Notes: generated by a model from the sequence alone, not told the origin. A stretch of DNA of 64,000 nucleotides from Chondrosia reniformis (GCA_947172415.1 OX359200.1:3474501-3538500); one strand, 5' to 3'; positions 24,660-37,411 are shown, counted from the first letter of the stretch. Translations and numbers: made by a program.

Positions 24660-27353
24660 ACTAATACGTAGTTGCATGTACTAGTTATATGTAATAGTTG
24701 TATAAACTAGTTGTAGGTACTAGTAACAATCTGTATTTACTAATTGTATATACCAGTTGAATGTACTAGTTTTAAGTAATTATATGTACTGGTTGTATGT
24801 ATTAGTTGTGTTGAAATTGTTGAATGTACTAGTTCTTTGAACTAGTTGTATGTAATTATATGTACTACTTGTATGTACTAGTTGTGTGTACTAGTAACTA
24901 ACAGAATATAGTAGTTGTATGTACTAGTTGTTTGAATTAGTTGTATGTAGTTATATGTACTACTTGTATGTACAAGTTGTGTTTATTTTTCGTATGTACT
25001 AGTAACTAGATGTATGTACTTGTTGTATGTACTTGTAGAATGTTCAAGTTGTATGTGCTAGTTGTATGTACTTGTTGTATATTTGTTCTAGTAAGTAGTT
25101 GGATGCACTGGTTATATCTACTAGTTTTATGAACTAGATGTATGTATAGTTGAATGTACCAATTTTATATATTAGTAGTATGTACTAGTAGTTAGTTGAA
25201 TATAATAGTTGTATGTACTAGTTGTATGTATTAGTTGTATGTACTAGGTGTATGAAGGAGGAACAATCTGTATTTACTAGTTGTAAGTACTAGCTGTTTT
25301 TTAAATTTGTATGTAGTTATGTGTACTACTTGTATGTGCTAGTTGTGTGCAATTTTTGTATGTACTAGTTATATTTACTAGTTGTAGTTAATAGTTTTAT
25401 ATACTCGTTGTATGTACAAGTTTTATGTACTAGTATCTAGATGTATGTATTAGTTGGATGTAGTATATAGTTGTATGTACTAGTTGTATGTACCAGTTCT
25501 ATGTACTAGTTGTATATATGTTCTAGTAAGTAGTTGTATGTACTAGTTATACGTACTAATTGTATGTACTAGCTGTATGGACTAGTGTATGTATATACTA
25601 ATTGTGTGTACTAGTTGCATGTACTAGAAACTATCAGAATATACTAGTTGTATGTACTAGTTGTTTGAACTAGTTGTATGTAGGTATATGTACTACTTGT
25701 ATGTACTAGTTGTGTGTATTTTTCGTATGTACTAGTAACTAGATGTATGTACTTGTTGTATGTACTTATTGAATGTTCTAGTTGTATGTGCTAGTTGTAT
25801 ATGTGTTCTAGTAAGTAGTTGGATGCACTAGTTACATGTACTAGTTATATGAACTAGATGTATGTACTAGTTGAATGAACAAACTTTATGTACTAGTTGT
25901 ATGTACTAGTAGTTAGTTGTATGTACTAGTTGTATGTATTAGTTGTATGTACTAGGTGTATGAAGGAGTAATAATCTGTATTTACTAGTTGTAAGTACTA
26001 GCTGTATGGACAATTTGTATGTAGTCATATGGACTAGTTGTATGAACTAGTCGTGTATAATTGTTGTATCTACTTGTTATATATACTAGTTGTATGTTCT
26101 AGCTGTATGTATCAGTTATAAGTACTAGATGTATGTACTAGTTGTACATTCTAGTTGTACATACTAGTAACTAGTTGTATGTATTAGTTGTCTGTACTAG
26201 TTCTAGGAACTAGTTTTTTGTATAAGCTGTATGTACTAGTTGTTTTTACTAGTTTTATATGCTAGTAGTTTGAACTAGTTGTATGTAGTTATATGTATTA
26301 CTTGTATGTACCAGTTGTGTGTAATTTGTGTGTGTACTAGTTATATTTACTAGTTGTAGTTACTAGTATTATGTAATAGTTATATCAAGTAATTGTATGT
26401 ACTAAATGTGTGTAATTATTGTATGTATTACTTATATTTACTAGTTGTATGTACTAGTTGTATGTAGTAGTAACTTGTTGTATGTACTACTTGTATGTCC
26501 TTGTTGTATGTACTCGTAATATGGACTAGTTTTATGTACTAGTTGTATGTACTAGTTGTGTGTAATTGGTCTATGTTCTCATTATATGTACAAGTTGTCT
26601 GTACTAATTGTATATACTAGTAACTAGTTGTATGTACCGGTTGTATGTACTAGTTCTATGTACCAGTTTTTTATACTATGATGTATATACTAGTTGTATG
26701 TAGTTATAGGTACTACTGGTATGTTCTAGTTGTGTGTATTATTTGTATACTAGTTATATTTACTAGTTGTAGTTACTAGATTAATGTACTAATTGTATGT
26801 TCTGGTTGTATGTACGAGCAACTGGATGTATGTTCTGGTTGTATGTACTAGTTGTATATAGTTAAATGTAATAGTTTTATGCATATACTAGTTGTTTGTA
26901 ATTATTTTATGTACTAGTTATATGTAGTAGTTGAATGTAGTAACTGTATGTGCTAGTTGTAAGTACTAGTAAGTACTTGCATGTACTAGTTATATGTACT
27001 AGTTGTATGTATTAGGTGTATGTACTAGTAACAATCTCTATTTACTAATTGTATTTACAAATTGTATGTACTAGTTGTAAGTAATTATATGTTCTAGTTG
27101 TATTTACTATTTGTGTGAAATTGTGGTATGTACTATTTATATGTACTTGTTGTATGTACTAGTTGTATGTAATAATTGTATGTACTAGATGTATATACTA
27201 GGTGTAAAAACTAGTAACAATCTGTATTTACTAGTTGTAGGGACTAGTTGTATGTACTTGTTCTGTGTAATAGTTGTATGTCCTAATTGTACGTACTAGT
27301 TTTAAGTACTAGAACTATGTATATATTAGTTTTATGTACTAGTTGCGTGAAAT
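24660..27353 (+). repeat. 13-bp minisatellite, block e
   Basis: Long degenerate array. It includes stretches nearly identical to 36.3-36.7 kb (TATCAGAATATACTAG with TTTTTCGTATGTACTAG variants). No gene. Confidence 0.95.
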
Positions 27354-27552
27354 TGAACGCCCAAAATGGACTTAAAAACCATCCTTACTAAAACAATGTA
27401 ACACAAAGCTTTCGCAAAAATTGACGGCCAACAAGAGTCGATTTGAAATCAGTTTACCGGATAACCATGAGAACCGGCCAAGTATTTCGAGTTTAATCAG
27501 GGTAGCCTAGGGCCCCACGAGTTTTTTAAACTCGAACTCCTTTTTTATATCT
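27354..27552 (+). mobile_element. Helitron-like repeat H, 5'-truncated copy
   Basis: It begins GAACGCCCAAAATGGAC and ends with the ACGAG/CTCG hairpin and a T-rich tail. The flank after it (ATTAATTACTAATTGTAGTTAC) is the same as after the other copies. Confidence 0.65.
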
Positions 27553-28424
27553 ACTGATATTAATTACTAATTGTAGTTACTAGTTGTATGTATTAGTTAT
27601 ATGTAGTAGTAACTAATTGTATATACTACTTGTATGTACTCTTTGAATGTACTAGTTGTATGTACTACTAGTATGTACTCTTTGAATGTACTAGTTGTAT
27701 GTACTAGTTGTGTTAAATTGTTGTATGGACTAGCTATATGTACTAGTTGTGTGAAATTGTTGTTTGTACTAGTTATATGTACTAGTTGTATTTACTAGTT
27801 GTATGTACTAGTTGTTTGAATTAGTTGTGTATGAACTAGTTATATTTACTAGATGTAGTTACAACTTGTATGTACTTGTTGAATGTACTAGTTGTATATA
27901 TGTTCTAGTCAGTAGTTGTATGCACTAGTTGTATGTACTATTATATAGTTATATGTACCAGTTATATCTACTAGTTGTATGAACTAGCTGTATGTACTAG
28001 TTGTATGTACTAGTTGAATGGACTAGGTGTGTGTAATTTTTGAATCTACTAAGTATATTTACTAGTTGCAGTTACCAGTTGTGTGTACTAGTTCTATATA
28101 GTAGTAATTAGTTGTATGTACTTCTTGTAAGCACTATTTGTATGTACTATTTGTATGTACTAGTTATATATACAGGTTATATGTACTAGTACTATATATG
28201 TCCTAGTTGTAGTACTATTTGTAAGTACTACATAGTTGTATGTACTGGTAGTATATACCAAATTTTATGTACCAGTTGTGTCTACTTGTTGTATTTACTG
28301 GTTGTATGTACTAGTTGTATATAGTTAAATATATGTACTTGTTGTTTGTACTAGTGCGTGCAATTGATGTATGAACTAGTTATATGTTCTAGTTTTATGT
28401 ACTAGTTGTATGTACTTATATGTA
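27553..28424 (+). repeat. 13-bp minisatellite, block f (H-to-T spacer, copy 1)
   Basis: The stretch from about 27960 to 28424 is a close copy of 31340-31891 and of 53880-54154 plus 54587-54709. It always lies between an H repeat and a T MITE. Confidence 0.93.
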
Positions 28425-28848
28425 CAGTGTAACTTGGAAAATCCGCCACAATTCGTTTTTTGGCAAAATATTGAGTTTGGCGTATTAGCCAAATATCGTC
28501 ATTATGCAGTACTAATTATAACCATCTAAATAAAACGATGAACAATATTTGCTTTTGCGTTGCCGTCGAATTCTTCCTCTTACAGTCACATATCGGGCAA
28601 TTTTCAAGTCAGTTTAGGAACACTTAGAGGCAATCTCTAAGATTTATTTCATACGATTAAAATGTTGATGAAAGCTGTGGATTGTAAAGGTGGAAAACGC
28701 CTATAAGTGTACATTTGAGGCAAGAAAATAATGGCCGATGGCGGATTTGGCGGTTGGCGGATTACGTAGATACTTCTAGTATGTAAATGAATTCGTTTAA
28801 TACAAACTCAGGCGGATTGGGGAGTTGTGCGTATTATCCGGGTTACAC
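28425..28848. mobile_element. MITE family T, copy 1 (right end damaged)
   Basis: The insert starts CAGTGTAACTTGG and ends ...CCGGGTTACAC, about 424 bp. The last terminal bases and part of the right inner end (AAGCGGGGGCAGA in the other copies) are missing. The interior is shared with 31892 and 54710. Non-coding. Confidence 0.8.
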
Positions 28849-29587
28849 CTAGCCTAGATTGATGTACTAGTAGCGTGTAATTGTTGTACGTACTAGTTTT
28901 ATGTACTAGCTGTATGCACTAGTAGCTTGTTGCATATACTAGTTGTATATACTAGTAGCTAGTTGCATGTACTAGTTGTATGTACAAGTTTTATGTATTA
29001 GTATCTAGATATATGTATTAGTTGTGTGTAGTGTATAGTTGTAAGTACTAGTTGTATGTTCTAGTTCTATGTACTAGTTGTATATATGTTCTAGTAAGTA
29101 GTTGTATGTACTAGTAACTTGTTGTAAGTATTAGTTGTTTGTACTAGTTCTATGTACTAGTTTTTTGTGTAAGCTGTATGTACTAGTTGTTTTTACTAGT
29201 TTAATATACTAGTAGTATGGACTAGTTGTATGTACTAGTTGTGTGTAATTGTTCTATGTACTAGTTTTATGTACAAGTTGTCTGTACTAATTGTATATAC
29301 TAGTAACTAATTGTGTGTACTGGTTGTATGTATTAGTTCTATATACTAATTTTTATATTAGATGTATGTACTAGTTGTATGTAGTTATAGGTACCACTGG
29401 TATGTTCTAGTTGTGTGTATTTTTTGTATACTAGTTATATTTACTAGTTGTAATAACTAGATTAATGTACTAGTTGTTTGTTCTGGTTGTACGTACTAGT
29501 AGCTGGATGTATGTTCTGGTTGTATGTACTGGTTGTATGTACTAGTTGTATGTACTGGTTGTATGTACTAGTTGTATGTAGTTATAT
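28849..29587 (+). repeat. 13-bp minisatellite, block g
   Basis: Degenerate array starting with the same flank (GATTGATGTACTA, AGCGTGTAATTG) as follows T copy 2. No gene. Confidence 0.94.
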
Positions 29588-29700
29588 GAAAAATCTAAGA
29601 TACCATTTTCCTACATGCTATATGCCTATTCTGTAAAAAGAGCCTATAGGGGAACTAAACCTAAAGAGAGCTTTAGATGAAGATACATGTACGTACAACC
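29588..29700. mobile_element. Family P repeat, copy 3 (partial)
   Basis: Only the first roughly 100 bp of the family (AAAAATCTAAGATACC to TTTAGATGAAGATAC) are present. The pyrimidine-rich half is missing, replaced by a short GTACGTACAACCAGAAC stretch. Confidence 0.65.
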
Positions 29701-30420
29701 AGAACAAGATATGTAATAGTGGTATGCATATACTAGTTGTTTGTAATTATTTTATGTACTAGTTATATGTAGTAGTTGTATGTAGTAACTGTATGTACTA
29801 GTTATAAGTACTAGTAAGTATTTGCATGTACTAGTTATATGTACTAGTCATATGTACTAGTTGTATGTACTAGGTGTATGTACTAGTAACAATCTGTATT
29901 TACCAATTCTATTTACTAGTTGTATGTACTAGTGTTAAGTAATTATATGTACTAGTTGTATTTACTAGTTGTTGGGAATAGTTGTATGTACTTGTTGTAT
30001 GTAGTAGTAAGTAGTTGCATGTACTGGTTATATGTAATCGTTGTATGAACTAGTGGTATGTACCAGTTGTATGTACTAGTAAAAATCTGTATTTACTAAT
30101 TGTATGTACTAGTTGTATGTACTTGTTGCATGTAATAATGTGTACTAGTTTTATGTGCTAGTTGTGTAAAATTGTTGTATGTATTAGTTATATGTTCTAG
30201 TTGTATGTACCAGCTGTATGTACTAGCTATATATACTAGTTGTATGTACTAGTAACTAGTTATATGCACTAGTTGAATTTACTAGTTGTGTGAAATTGTT
30301 GTATGTACTAGTTATATATACTAGTTGTATGTACCAGTTATATGTACTAATTGTATGGATATACTAGCTGTATGTACTAGTTATATGATCTAGTTGTAAT
30401 TGCTAGTTGTATGTTCTAGT
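29701..30420 (+). repeat. 13-bp minisatellite, block h
   Basis: Degenerate array without a gene. It ends with GTATGTTCTAGTTGACTGT, the flank that precedes H copies. Confidence 0.94.
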
Positions 30421-30800
30421 TGACTGTAATTGGGGCACCGCAAGGGCCACTATATTGTTTTCAGAAATTATGTTAACGTATGGCTTCCTGTTCGTAGTGT
30501 TGTAAATATATACAAATATATCTGTTAAAAAATGGCGGACGTTCGGGTAGCTTTCGTTTTCCAGCTAAAAATCAGCTTTCTCTTCCTTATTGTAGAATAT
30601 TGAACGAACGAAATGGACTTAAAAACCATCCTTACTAAAACAATCTAACATAAAGCTTGCGCAAAAATTGACGGCCAACAAGAGTCAATATGAAATCAGT
30701 TTACCAAATATCCATGAGAACCAGCAAATTATTTCAAGTTTACACAGGGTCGCCTAAGGCCTCACGAGTTTTTTAAACCACAACTCCTTGTTTTTGTATC
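30421..30800 (+). mobile_element. Helitron-like repeat H, near full copy
   Basis: It starts around TAATTGGGGCACCGCAAGG and ends in a degraded hairpin (ACGAGTTTTTTAAACCAC) and CTCCTTGTTTTTGTATCT. Family features seen in the five best copies are a GC-rich 5' hairpin (GGCGCC, GCAAG, GGCGCC in the best case), an A/T-rich middle with ATATATAC, and a 3' hairpin followed by about 18 bases. A 3' hairpin near the end and no terminal inverted repeats or clear target duplication fit non-autonomous Helitrons, but the usual CTRR end is not clear. It has no coding capacity. Confidence 0.55.
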
Positions 30801-31891
30801 TACTAATTTTAATTACTAATTGTTACTAGTTGTATGTATTAGTTGTATGTAGTAGTAACTAGTTGTATGTACCACTTGTATGTACTCTTTGAATGTACTA
30901 GTTGTATGTACTACTTCTATGCACTAGTTTAATGTACTAGTTTTATGTACTAGTTGTACGAACTTGTTGTATAGGTGTTCTAGTATGTAGTTTTTGCATT
31001 AGTTATATGAACTAGTTGTATGTACTAGATGTATGTACCAGTTGTATGTAATAATTGTATGTTGTAGTGGTATCTACTAGTAATTAGTTGCTTGTACTTG
31101 TTATAAGAACTAGTTGTATGTACTAGTTGTATGTACTAGGTGTATGTACTAGTTGTATTTGTATGTATTAGTATGTAATAGTAACTAGATATATGCACTA
31201 GTTGAATATAGTAGTGGTGTGTAATTTTTGTATGTACTAGTTAAATATACTAGTTGTATGGACTAGCTGTATGGACTAGTTATATGTACTAGTTGTTTTT
31301 ACTAGTTGTATGTACTAGTTATATGTATTATTATATAATTGTATTTACCAGTTATATCTACTAGTTGTATGAACTAGCTGTATGTACTAGTTGTATGTAC
31401 TAGTTGAATGTACTAGGTGTGTGTAATGTTTGTATCTACTAAGTATATTTACTAGTTGCAGTTACCAGTTGGGTGTACTATGTCTATATAGTAGTAATTA
31501 GTTGTATGTACTTCTTGTAAGGACTATTTGTATGTACTATTTGTATGTACTAGTTATATAAACAGGTTATATGTACTAGTACTATGTCCTAGTTGTAGTA
31601 CTAGTTGTAAGTACTACATAGTTTTATGTACTGGTAGTATATACCAAATTTTATGTACCAGTTGTGTCTACTTGTTGTATTTACTGGTTGTATGTACTAG
31701 TTGTATATAGTTAAATATATGTACTTGTTGTTTGTACTAGTGTGTGCAATTGATGTGTGAACTAGTATATACTACTATATGTAATAATTGTATGTACTAG
31801 TTGTATGTACTAATTGTATGTACTAGTTGTAAGCACTAGTAAGTAGTTGTATGTTCTATTTTTATGTACTAGTTGTGTGTACTTATATGTA
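30801..31891 (+). repeat. 13-bp minisatellite, block i (H-to-T spacer, copy 2)
   Basis: The H-to-T spacer is about 1.09 kb and nearly the same as in the third cassette once the 432-bp insert there is removed. No gene. Confidence 0.94.
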
Positions 31892-32333
31892 CAGTGTAAC
31901 TGAGAAAATCCGCCACAATTCGTTCAAGCACTTTTTTGGCGGAGTCTGACGGATTAGCCAAATATCGTCATTATGCAATACTAATTATAACCAGTTAAAT
32001 AAAACGATGAATGATATTTGCTTTTGCCTTGCTGTCCAATTCTTCCTCTTATAGTCACATATCGGGCAATTTTCAAGTCAGTTTTGGAATGCTTAGAGGC
32101 AATCTCCAAGATTTATGTCGTATGATTAAAATGTTGATGAAAGCTGCAGATTACAAAGGTGGAAAACACCTATAAATGTACAATTGAGGCGAGAAAATAA
32201 TGGGGGATTGCGGATTTGGCGGTTGGCAGATTACATAGATACTTCTAGTATGTAAATGAATTCGTTTAATACGAACTCAGGCGAATTGGGGGTTGTGCGC
32301 ATTAAGCGGGGGCAGATTATCCGGGTTACACTG
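31892..32333. mobile_element. MITE family T, copy 2 (complete)
   Basis: A 442-bp element with imperfect terminal inverted repeats: CAGTGTAACTGAGAAAATC at the left, and CAGTGTAACCCGGATAATC as reverse complement of the right. Flanking TA dinucleotides give either a TA duplication or, if the ends are read as AGTGTAAC, a GTAC duplication. TA plus a CAGT start fits Tc1/mariner-type MITEs. The interior has no long frame. Confidence 0.85.
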
Positions 32334-33015
32334 TACTAGATTGATGTACTAATAGCGTGTAATTGTTGAACATACTAGTTTTATGTACTAGTTGTGGGTA
32401 CTAGTTCTATATACTATTATTTTGTACTACTTGTTTGAACAAGTTGTATGTAGTTATATGTACTACTTGTATGTACTAGTTGTATTTACTAGTTGCATGT
32501 ACTAATTGTATTTACTAGTTGTATGTACTAGTTGTATGTACTAGTTTTATGTACTAGTTGTAAGTACTAGTTGTACGTACTAGTTGTATGTATTTGTTGT
32601 ATATGTGTTCTAGTAAATAATTTTATGCACTAATTTTATGTGATAGTTGTATGTACTAGTTGTATATACTTGTTGTTTGAACTAGTTATATATACTAGCT
32701 GCGTGTACTAGTTGTATTTAGTTATATATACTACTTGTATGTACTAGTTGTGTGGAATTTTTGTATACTAGTTAAATTTACTAGTTGTAGCTACTAGTTT
32801 TATGTAGTAGTTGAATGTACTAATAACTAAATGTGTGTAGTAATTGTATGTACTAGTTGTATGTTCTAGTTGTATTTACTAGTTGTATGTACTAGCTGTA
32901 TGTACTAGTTGTATGTACTAATTGTATATACTAGTTGTATGTACTAGTAAATAGTTGCCTGTACTAGTTATATGTACTAGTTGTATGTACTAGTTATGTG
33001 TAATTGTTGTATATA
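32334..33015 (+). repeat. 13-bp minisatellite, block j
   Basis: Degenerate array. Its right end, from about 32770, is nearly the same as 59967-60230 (GTTAAATTTACTAGTTGTAG onward). No gene. Confidence 0.94.
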
Positions 33016-34315
33016 CACAGGTGCCATATGACCGATCTGCGTGTTTTTACGTTTTTTTATAAACACTTTTAAGAGCAAGTTTCGTTCTAACAGAAACGAT
33101 TTGCTACCTTTAACTGGTATACATCGAAGCGCTTATTTAAATGTCAGCAAAAGCTAAAATTTGAGCGAGACTGAACAACCAATATCCAAGATATAACGTG
33201 TTAAAAAGGCCGATTTTAAAACTCTCAGACACTATGCGCTTAGTCTAGGAAAAAGTTAGGACTACGTTCTATACTTCATTAAAAAGGTTAGAATGTATTC
33301 TAACAAATTTAAGAAGTCCGTTTCGATTCTCCCATCCGCTGAGAAGAAAACTGTGAAAATACACTTTTAATAGATTGGTAAATGCTATTTAAACTTTCGT
33401 ATCTTGGGAAATGAAGCTCAGACGCCAACGGACTTCTTAATTCCTACTAAATGACACTCACTGAATCCATTGAAGCTGACTACACGACTATGAGGATCTT
33501 CTAACTTAAGCGCATAGGCAATTTTCCTTCACTTCTGCAACAGACGCCATTTCTCAACATTTAAATCATATTCATTAGCAAATAAGTTTATTCATGGGAT
33601 GATTTACACATTTGAAACGCAAACGGTGAAATTTTATAGCCGGATGTTAATATTGCGCAAATCCTATGTTGTGTAACTGGGATATTATATACAGGTATAC
33701 TATACGTTGACGCAAGTGATCGAGGATCGCCGTAAGGTGTTATTCACACTAAGGATCGCCAATTTTCGAATTTTCGTCTACAACAGAGAAGATTATGCCC
33801 CCCAAAAAAAGCCAAGAAGGATATCAGTCGATAATCAGATTGCTCTGAAGTTCAACTGCGGCTTTGCAAGAGTTGCTGCATACGAACTATTCGTTAACAA
33901 AATGTACGTAAAAAATAAGTAGTTGACAATAGCTAGAGAAGTGAATCATGTTATAGCTACTATGCAAAGAGCCCTGAAAAGCCGTTTTCACGCTTAAGAC
34001 TTATATTAGACATTAATTGTATAATACAATACGTACGAAGTGAGACGATTAAATAAAACATTAATAAGATACGAAGTGAAACGATTATAAGACAATGATA
34101 CGAAGCGAGATGATTATATACTATACGTAAATCAATTAAGCCAAAGGATGCTATAACCAATTTAACCATTAAACTTCCGGTGTGTAACCGATAACACTAA
34201 ATAACGCATTCACTCTTAACGATTGAAAACGAAAATTCTTTATTAATTAGCGCTTGTTACGTGTTGATCGCTATAAGGCAGCCTATCCCTAAGGAACAGC
34301 CATAAGGTCCCAGTG
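33016..34315 (+). mobile_element. Internally deleted copy of the 6.9-kb DNA transposon
   Basis: This 1.3-kb element starts CACAGGTGCCATATGAC and ends GCCATAAGGTCCCAGTG, with TA on both sides (33014-33015, 34316-34317). Bases 33016-34168 are an inverted copy of 43106-44272 (roughly 90% or more identical by eye, apart from a 22-bp difference near 34160). Bases 34174-34315 are an inverted copy of 37393-37534. The 5.57 kb between those parts in the large element, with all main coding sequence, is missing. It is therefore a non-autonomous derivative that keeps both ends. Confidence 0.92.
33692..33922 (+). pseudogene. Exon-like open segment kept in the deleted transposon copy
   Basis: The open segment is shared with 43368-43589 on the other strand: only 7 differences in about 216 bases, a higher identity than its flanks. 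It has no ATG; the first start-like codon is TTG. The left edge is acceptor-like (TTATATACAG). The donor-like AAAAGGTATGT of the large copy is altered here to AAAATGTACGT. I do not recognise the encoded sequence. It may be an internal exon of the transposase gene left after the deletion. Confidence 0.4.
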
Positions 34316-34477
34316 TAATTGTTAGATGTTCTAGTTGTATGTACTAGTAAGTAGTTGCATGTACTAGTTATATGTACTTGTTGTATGTAATAGCTGTATA
34401 TACTAGTTATATATATAAGTTGTATGTACTTTTTGTATGTACTAGTTGTATGTACTAGTAACTAGTTGTATAAACTA
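34316..34477 (+). repeat. 13-bp minisatellite, block k
   Basis: A short array between two DNA transposons. The TA at each edge belongs to their target duplications. Confidence 0.92.
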
Positions 34478-35419
34478 CAGTAGAACCTCCGAATAGCGAA
34501 CATCATTGGGACAATTTCTTTTTCCTTTATTTAGGAGGTTTTCTTTAAAGGGAGGTTTTGCACATTTCTTGTTTTTACACAGAAATAATCACTCAGACTT
34601 CATATATATTTACATGCACACATGTAACTACAATCCTTAATTATGATCATCTATAGTAGTCTGTCAGGCACAAACTGAATGTAACATTGCAACTCTATCA
34701 ATAAGGTTTCTGGTAGCAGTTGCTTCAATAAAGTGGGAATAGCTCTCCAAAACATATTTGATGTCCTGCAGGGATTCTTTCGAATCCAGTGATAGTTAAG
34801 CAGCTGCCATCTATGGCCAGGAGGAGCATCTCGAAGAAGATACTTTTCACGATAATTTTAGTTCTGTGTAAGTGCATGCTCATTTACAAAGCTTTTTAAA
34901 GGACATTTAAGAACGACAGTTCTTTGTTTGTCCTTATGGAAGCTTTCCTTTCTCTGTTGATTCTGTTCATATCTATATTATTCGAGATGCTACTCCTGTC
35001 CGTAGATGGCAGCTACTTACCTAATTATATCACTGGATTCGAATCTGGTCGAAATTTGGGTGCAAGTAAACATTGTGGTTAAAAGAATGCTTAGGTGTAC
35101 GGGATGTGTAAACGAAGTTACTGAGGTGTCAAATCAATACGTGTCAAAAGATTGGGTATCTGTAAATCGCATTCTTATGACACACACTTTAATTCCCGAT
35201 ATATGATGTTCGAATAGTGAATCCCTTTTCCGTTAAATAGAGATAGAATTTACACTTTGACAAAGGGGGTAAGTTCGTTATTACGGAACTGAAAGGTTTC
35301 CGCTATATGGAGGGTTCTTACATACTACTTTAATACGAAGTTCAGTCGGTACTTTACTTCAAGGCTGTTGTAGTGGAGGTTTTCGCTATTGGGAAGGTCC
35401 GTTAAGGGAGGTTCCACTG
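34478..35419. mobile_element. pogo/Tigger-like MITE
   Basis: A 942-bp insert with terminal inverted repeats CAGTAGAACCTCC (left) and GGAGGTTCCACTG (right), and TA on both sides (34476-34477, 35420-35421). CAGTRGAACCTC ends with a TA duplication are typical of pogo/Tigger elements. No transposase remains: the longest open frame (35006-35206) is not recognisable. Inside, an imperfect inverted repeat of about 65 bp (34774-34840 and 34980-35046) surrounds about 140 bp. Confidence 0.85.
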
Positions 35420-37392
35420 TAGTTCTATGTCCTAGTTTGAAATACTAGCTGTATGTACTATTAGTATGGACTAGTTCTATGTCCTAGTTGTAGTACTAGT
35501 TGTATATAATATATAGTTGCATGTACTGGTTGTATGTACTAGTTGTAAGTACTAGTTGTATGTACTTGTTGTATTTACTAGTTTTATGTACTAGTTGTAT
35601 TTAGTTATATATACGTACTGGTTGTGTGTACTAGTTGTGTGCATTTGTTGTATGTACTAGTTATATGTACTAGTTGTATGTAGTAGTTGTATGTTGTTAT
35701 ATATATTTACTAGTTGTGTGTACTAATTGATGTATATACTAGTTGTATATACTAGTTATATGTACTAGTTATATGTACTTATCTGTACTAGTTTTATGTG
35801 CTAGTTGTATGTTCTAGTAGGTAGTTGCATGTAATAGTTGTATGTACTAGTTCTAAGTACTAGTTTTATGTACTAGTTGTAGGCAGAAGTTGCATGTAAT
35901 AGTTGTATGTACTAGTTCTAAGTACTAGTTTTATGTACTAGTTGTAGGCAGAAGTTGTATGTACTAGTTGTATTTACTAATTGTATATACTAGTTGTATG
36001 TACTAGTAAATGGTTGCCTGTACTAGTTATATGTACTAGTTGTATGTCATAATTGTATGTTCTAGTTGTATGTACTAGTAAGTAGTTGCATGTACTAGTT
36101 ATATGTACTTGTTGTATGTAATAGCTGTATGTACTAGTTATATATATTAGTTGTATGTACTTTTTGTATGTACTAGTTGTATGTACTAGTAACTAGTTGT
36201 ATGTACTATTTGTATAAAATAGTTCTATGTCATAGTTTTATATGCGAGCTGTATGTACTATTTGTAGGCACTAGTTCTATGTACTAGTTCTATATACTTG
36301 TTGTATATATGTTCTAGTAAGTAGTTGTATGTACTAGTTATATGTACTAATTGTATGTACTAGATGTATGGACTAGTGTATGTACTAATTGTATGAACTA
36401 GTTGTATGTACTAGTAACTATCAGAATATACTAGTTGTATGTACTAGTTGTTTGAACTAGTTGTATGTAGTTATATGTACTACTTGTATGTACTAGTTGT
36501 GTGTATTTTTCGTATGTACTAGTAACTAGATGTATGTACTTGTTGTATGTACATGTTGAATGTTCTAGTTGTATGTGCTAGTTGTATGTACTTGCTGTAT
36601 ATGTGTTCTAGTAAGTAGTGGATGCACTAGTTATATGTACTAGTTGAATGAACTAGATGTATGTACTAGTTGAATGTACAAATTTTATGTACTAGTAGTA
36701 TGTACTAGTAGTTAGTTATATGAACTAATTGTATGTACTAATTGTGTGTAATTGTTGTATGTATTACTTATACTTACTAGTTGTAGTTACTAGTTGTATG
36801 TACTAGTTGAATGTAGTAGTAACTAGTAGTATGTACTACTTGTATGTTCTTGTTGTATGTAACAGTAGTATGGACTAGTTGTATATACTAGTTGTATGTA
36901 CTAATTGTGTGTAATTGTGCTATGTACTAGTTATATGTACAAGTTTTCTGTACTAATTGTATATACTAGTAACTTCTTGTATGTTCTGGTTGTATGTACT
37001 TGTAACTGGATGTATGTTCCGGTTGTATGTACTAGTTGTATGTAATAATTGTATGTACCAGATGTATATACTAGGTGTCAGAACTAGGAACAATCTGTAT
37101 TTACTAGTTGTTGGGACTAGTTGTATGTACTTGTTGTATGTAGTAGTTTTATGTCCTAATTGTACGTACTAGTTGTAAGTACTAGTAAGTAGTTGCATGT
37201 ACTGGTTATATGTAACCGCGTTGTATGAACTAGTTGTATGTACCAGGTGTATGTACAAGTAACAATCTGTATTTACTAATTGTATGTACTAGTTGTATGT
37301 AACAAGGTGTACTAGTTTTATGTGCTAGTTGTGTGAAATTGATGTATGTACTAGTTATATGTACTCATTGTATGTACTAGCTATATGTACTA
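35420..37392 (+). repeat. 13-bp minisatellite, block l
   Basis: It includes a 65-bp (five-monomer) tandem duplication starting at 35825 and 35890 with the GGCAGAAGTTG variant. No gene. Confidence 0.95.
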
Positions 37393-37411
37393 CACTGGTA
37401 CCTTATGGCTG
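37393..37411 (+). repeat. Left terminal inverted repeat of the 6.9-kb transposon
   Basis: CACTGGTACCTTATGGCTG pairs imperfectly with 44254-44272. It is conserved, inverted, at the right end of the 1.3-kb derivative. Confidence 0.85.

Noticed and set aside
36957..37172. Cys/Tyr/Leu-rich frames in the 13-bp array (also 31528-31710, 51498-51695, 63809-63997)
   Set aside because: They are translations of the minisatellite in chance stop-free stretches. The first codon is often not ATG and there is no conserved protein.
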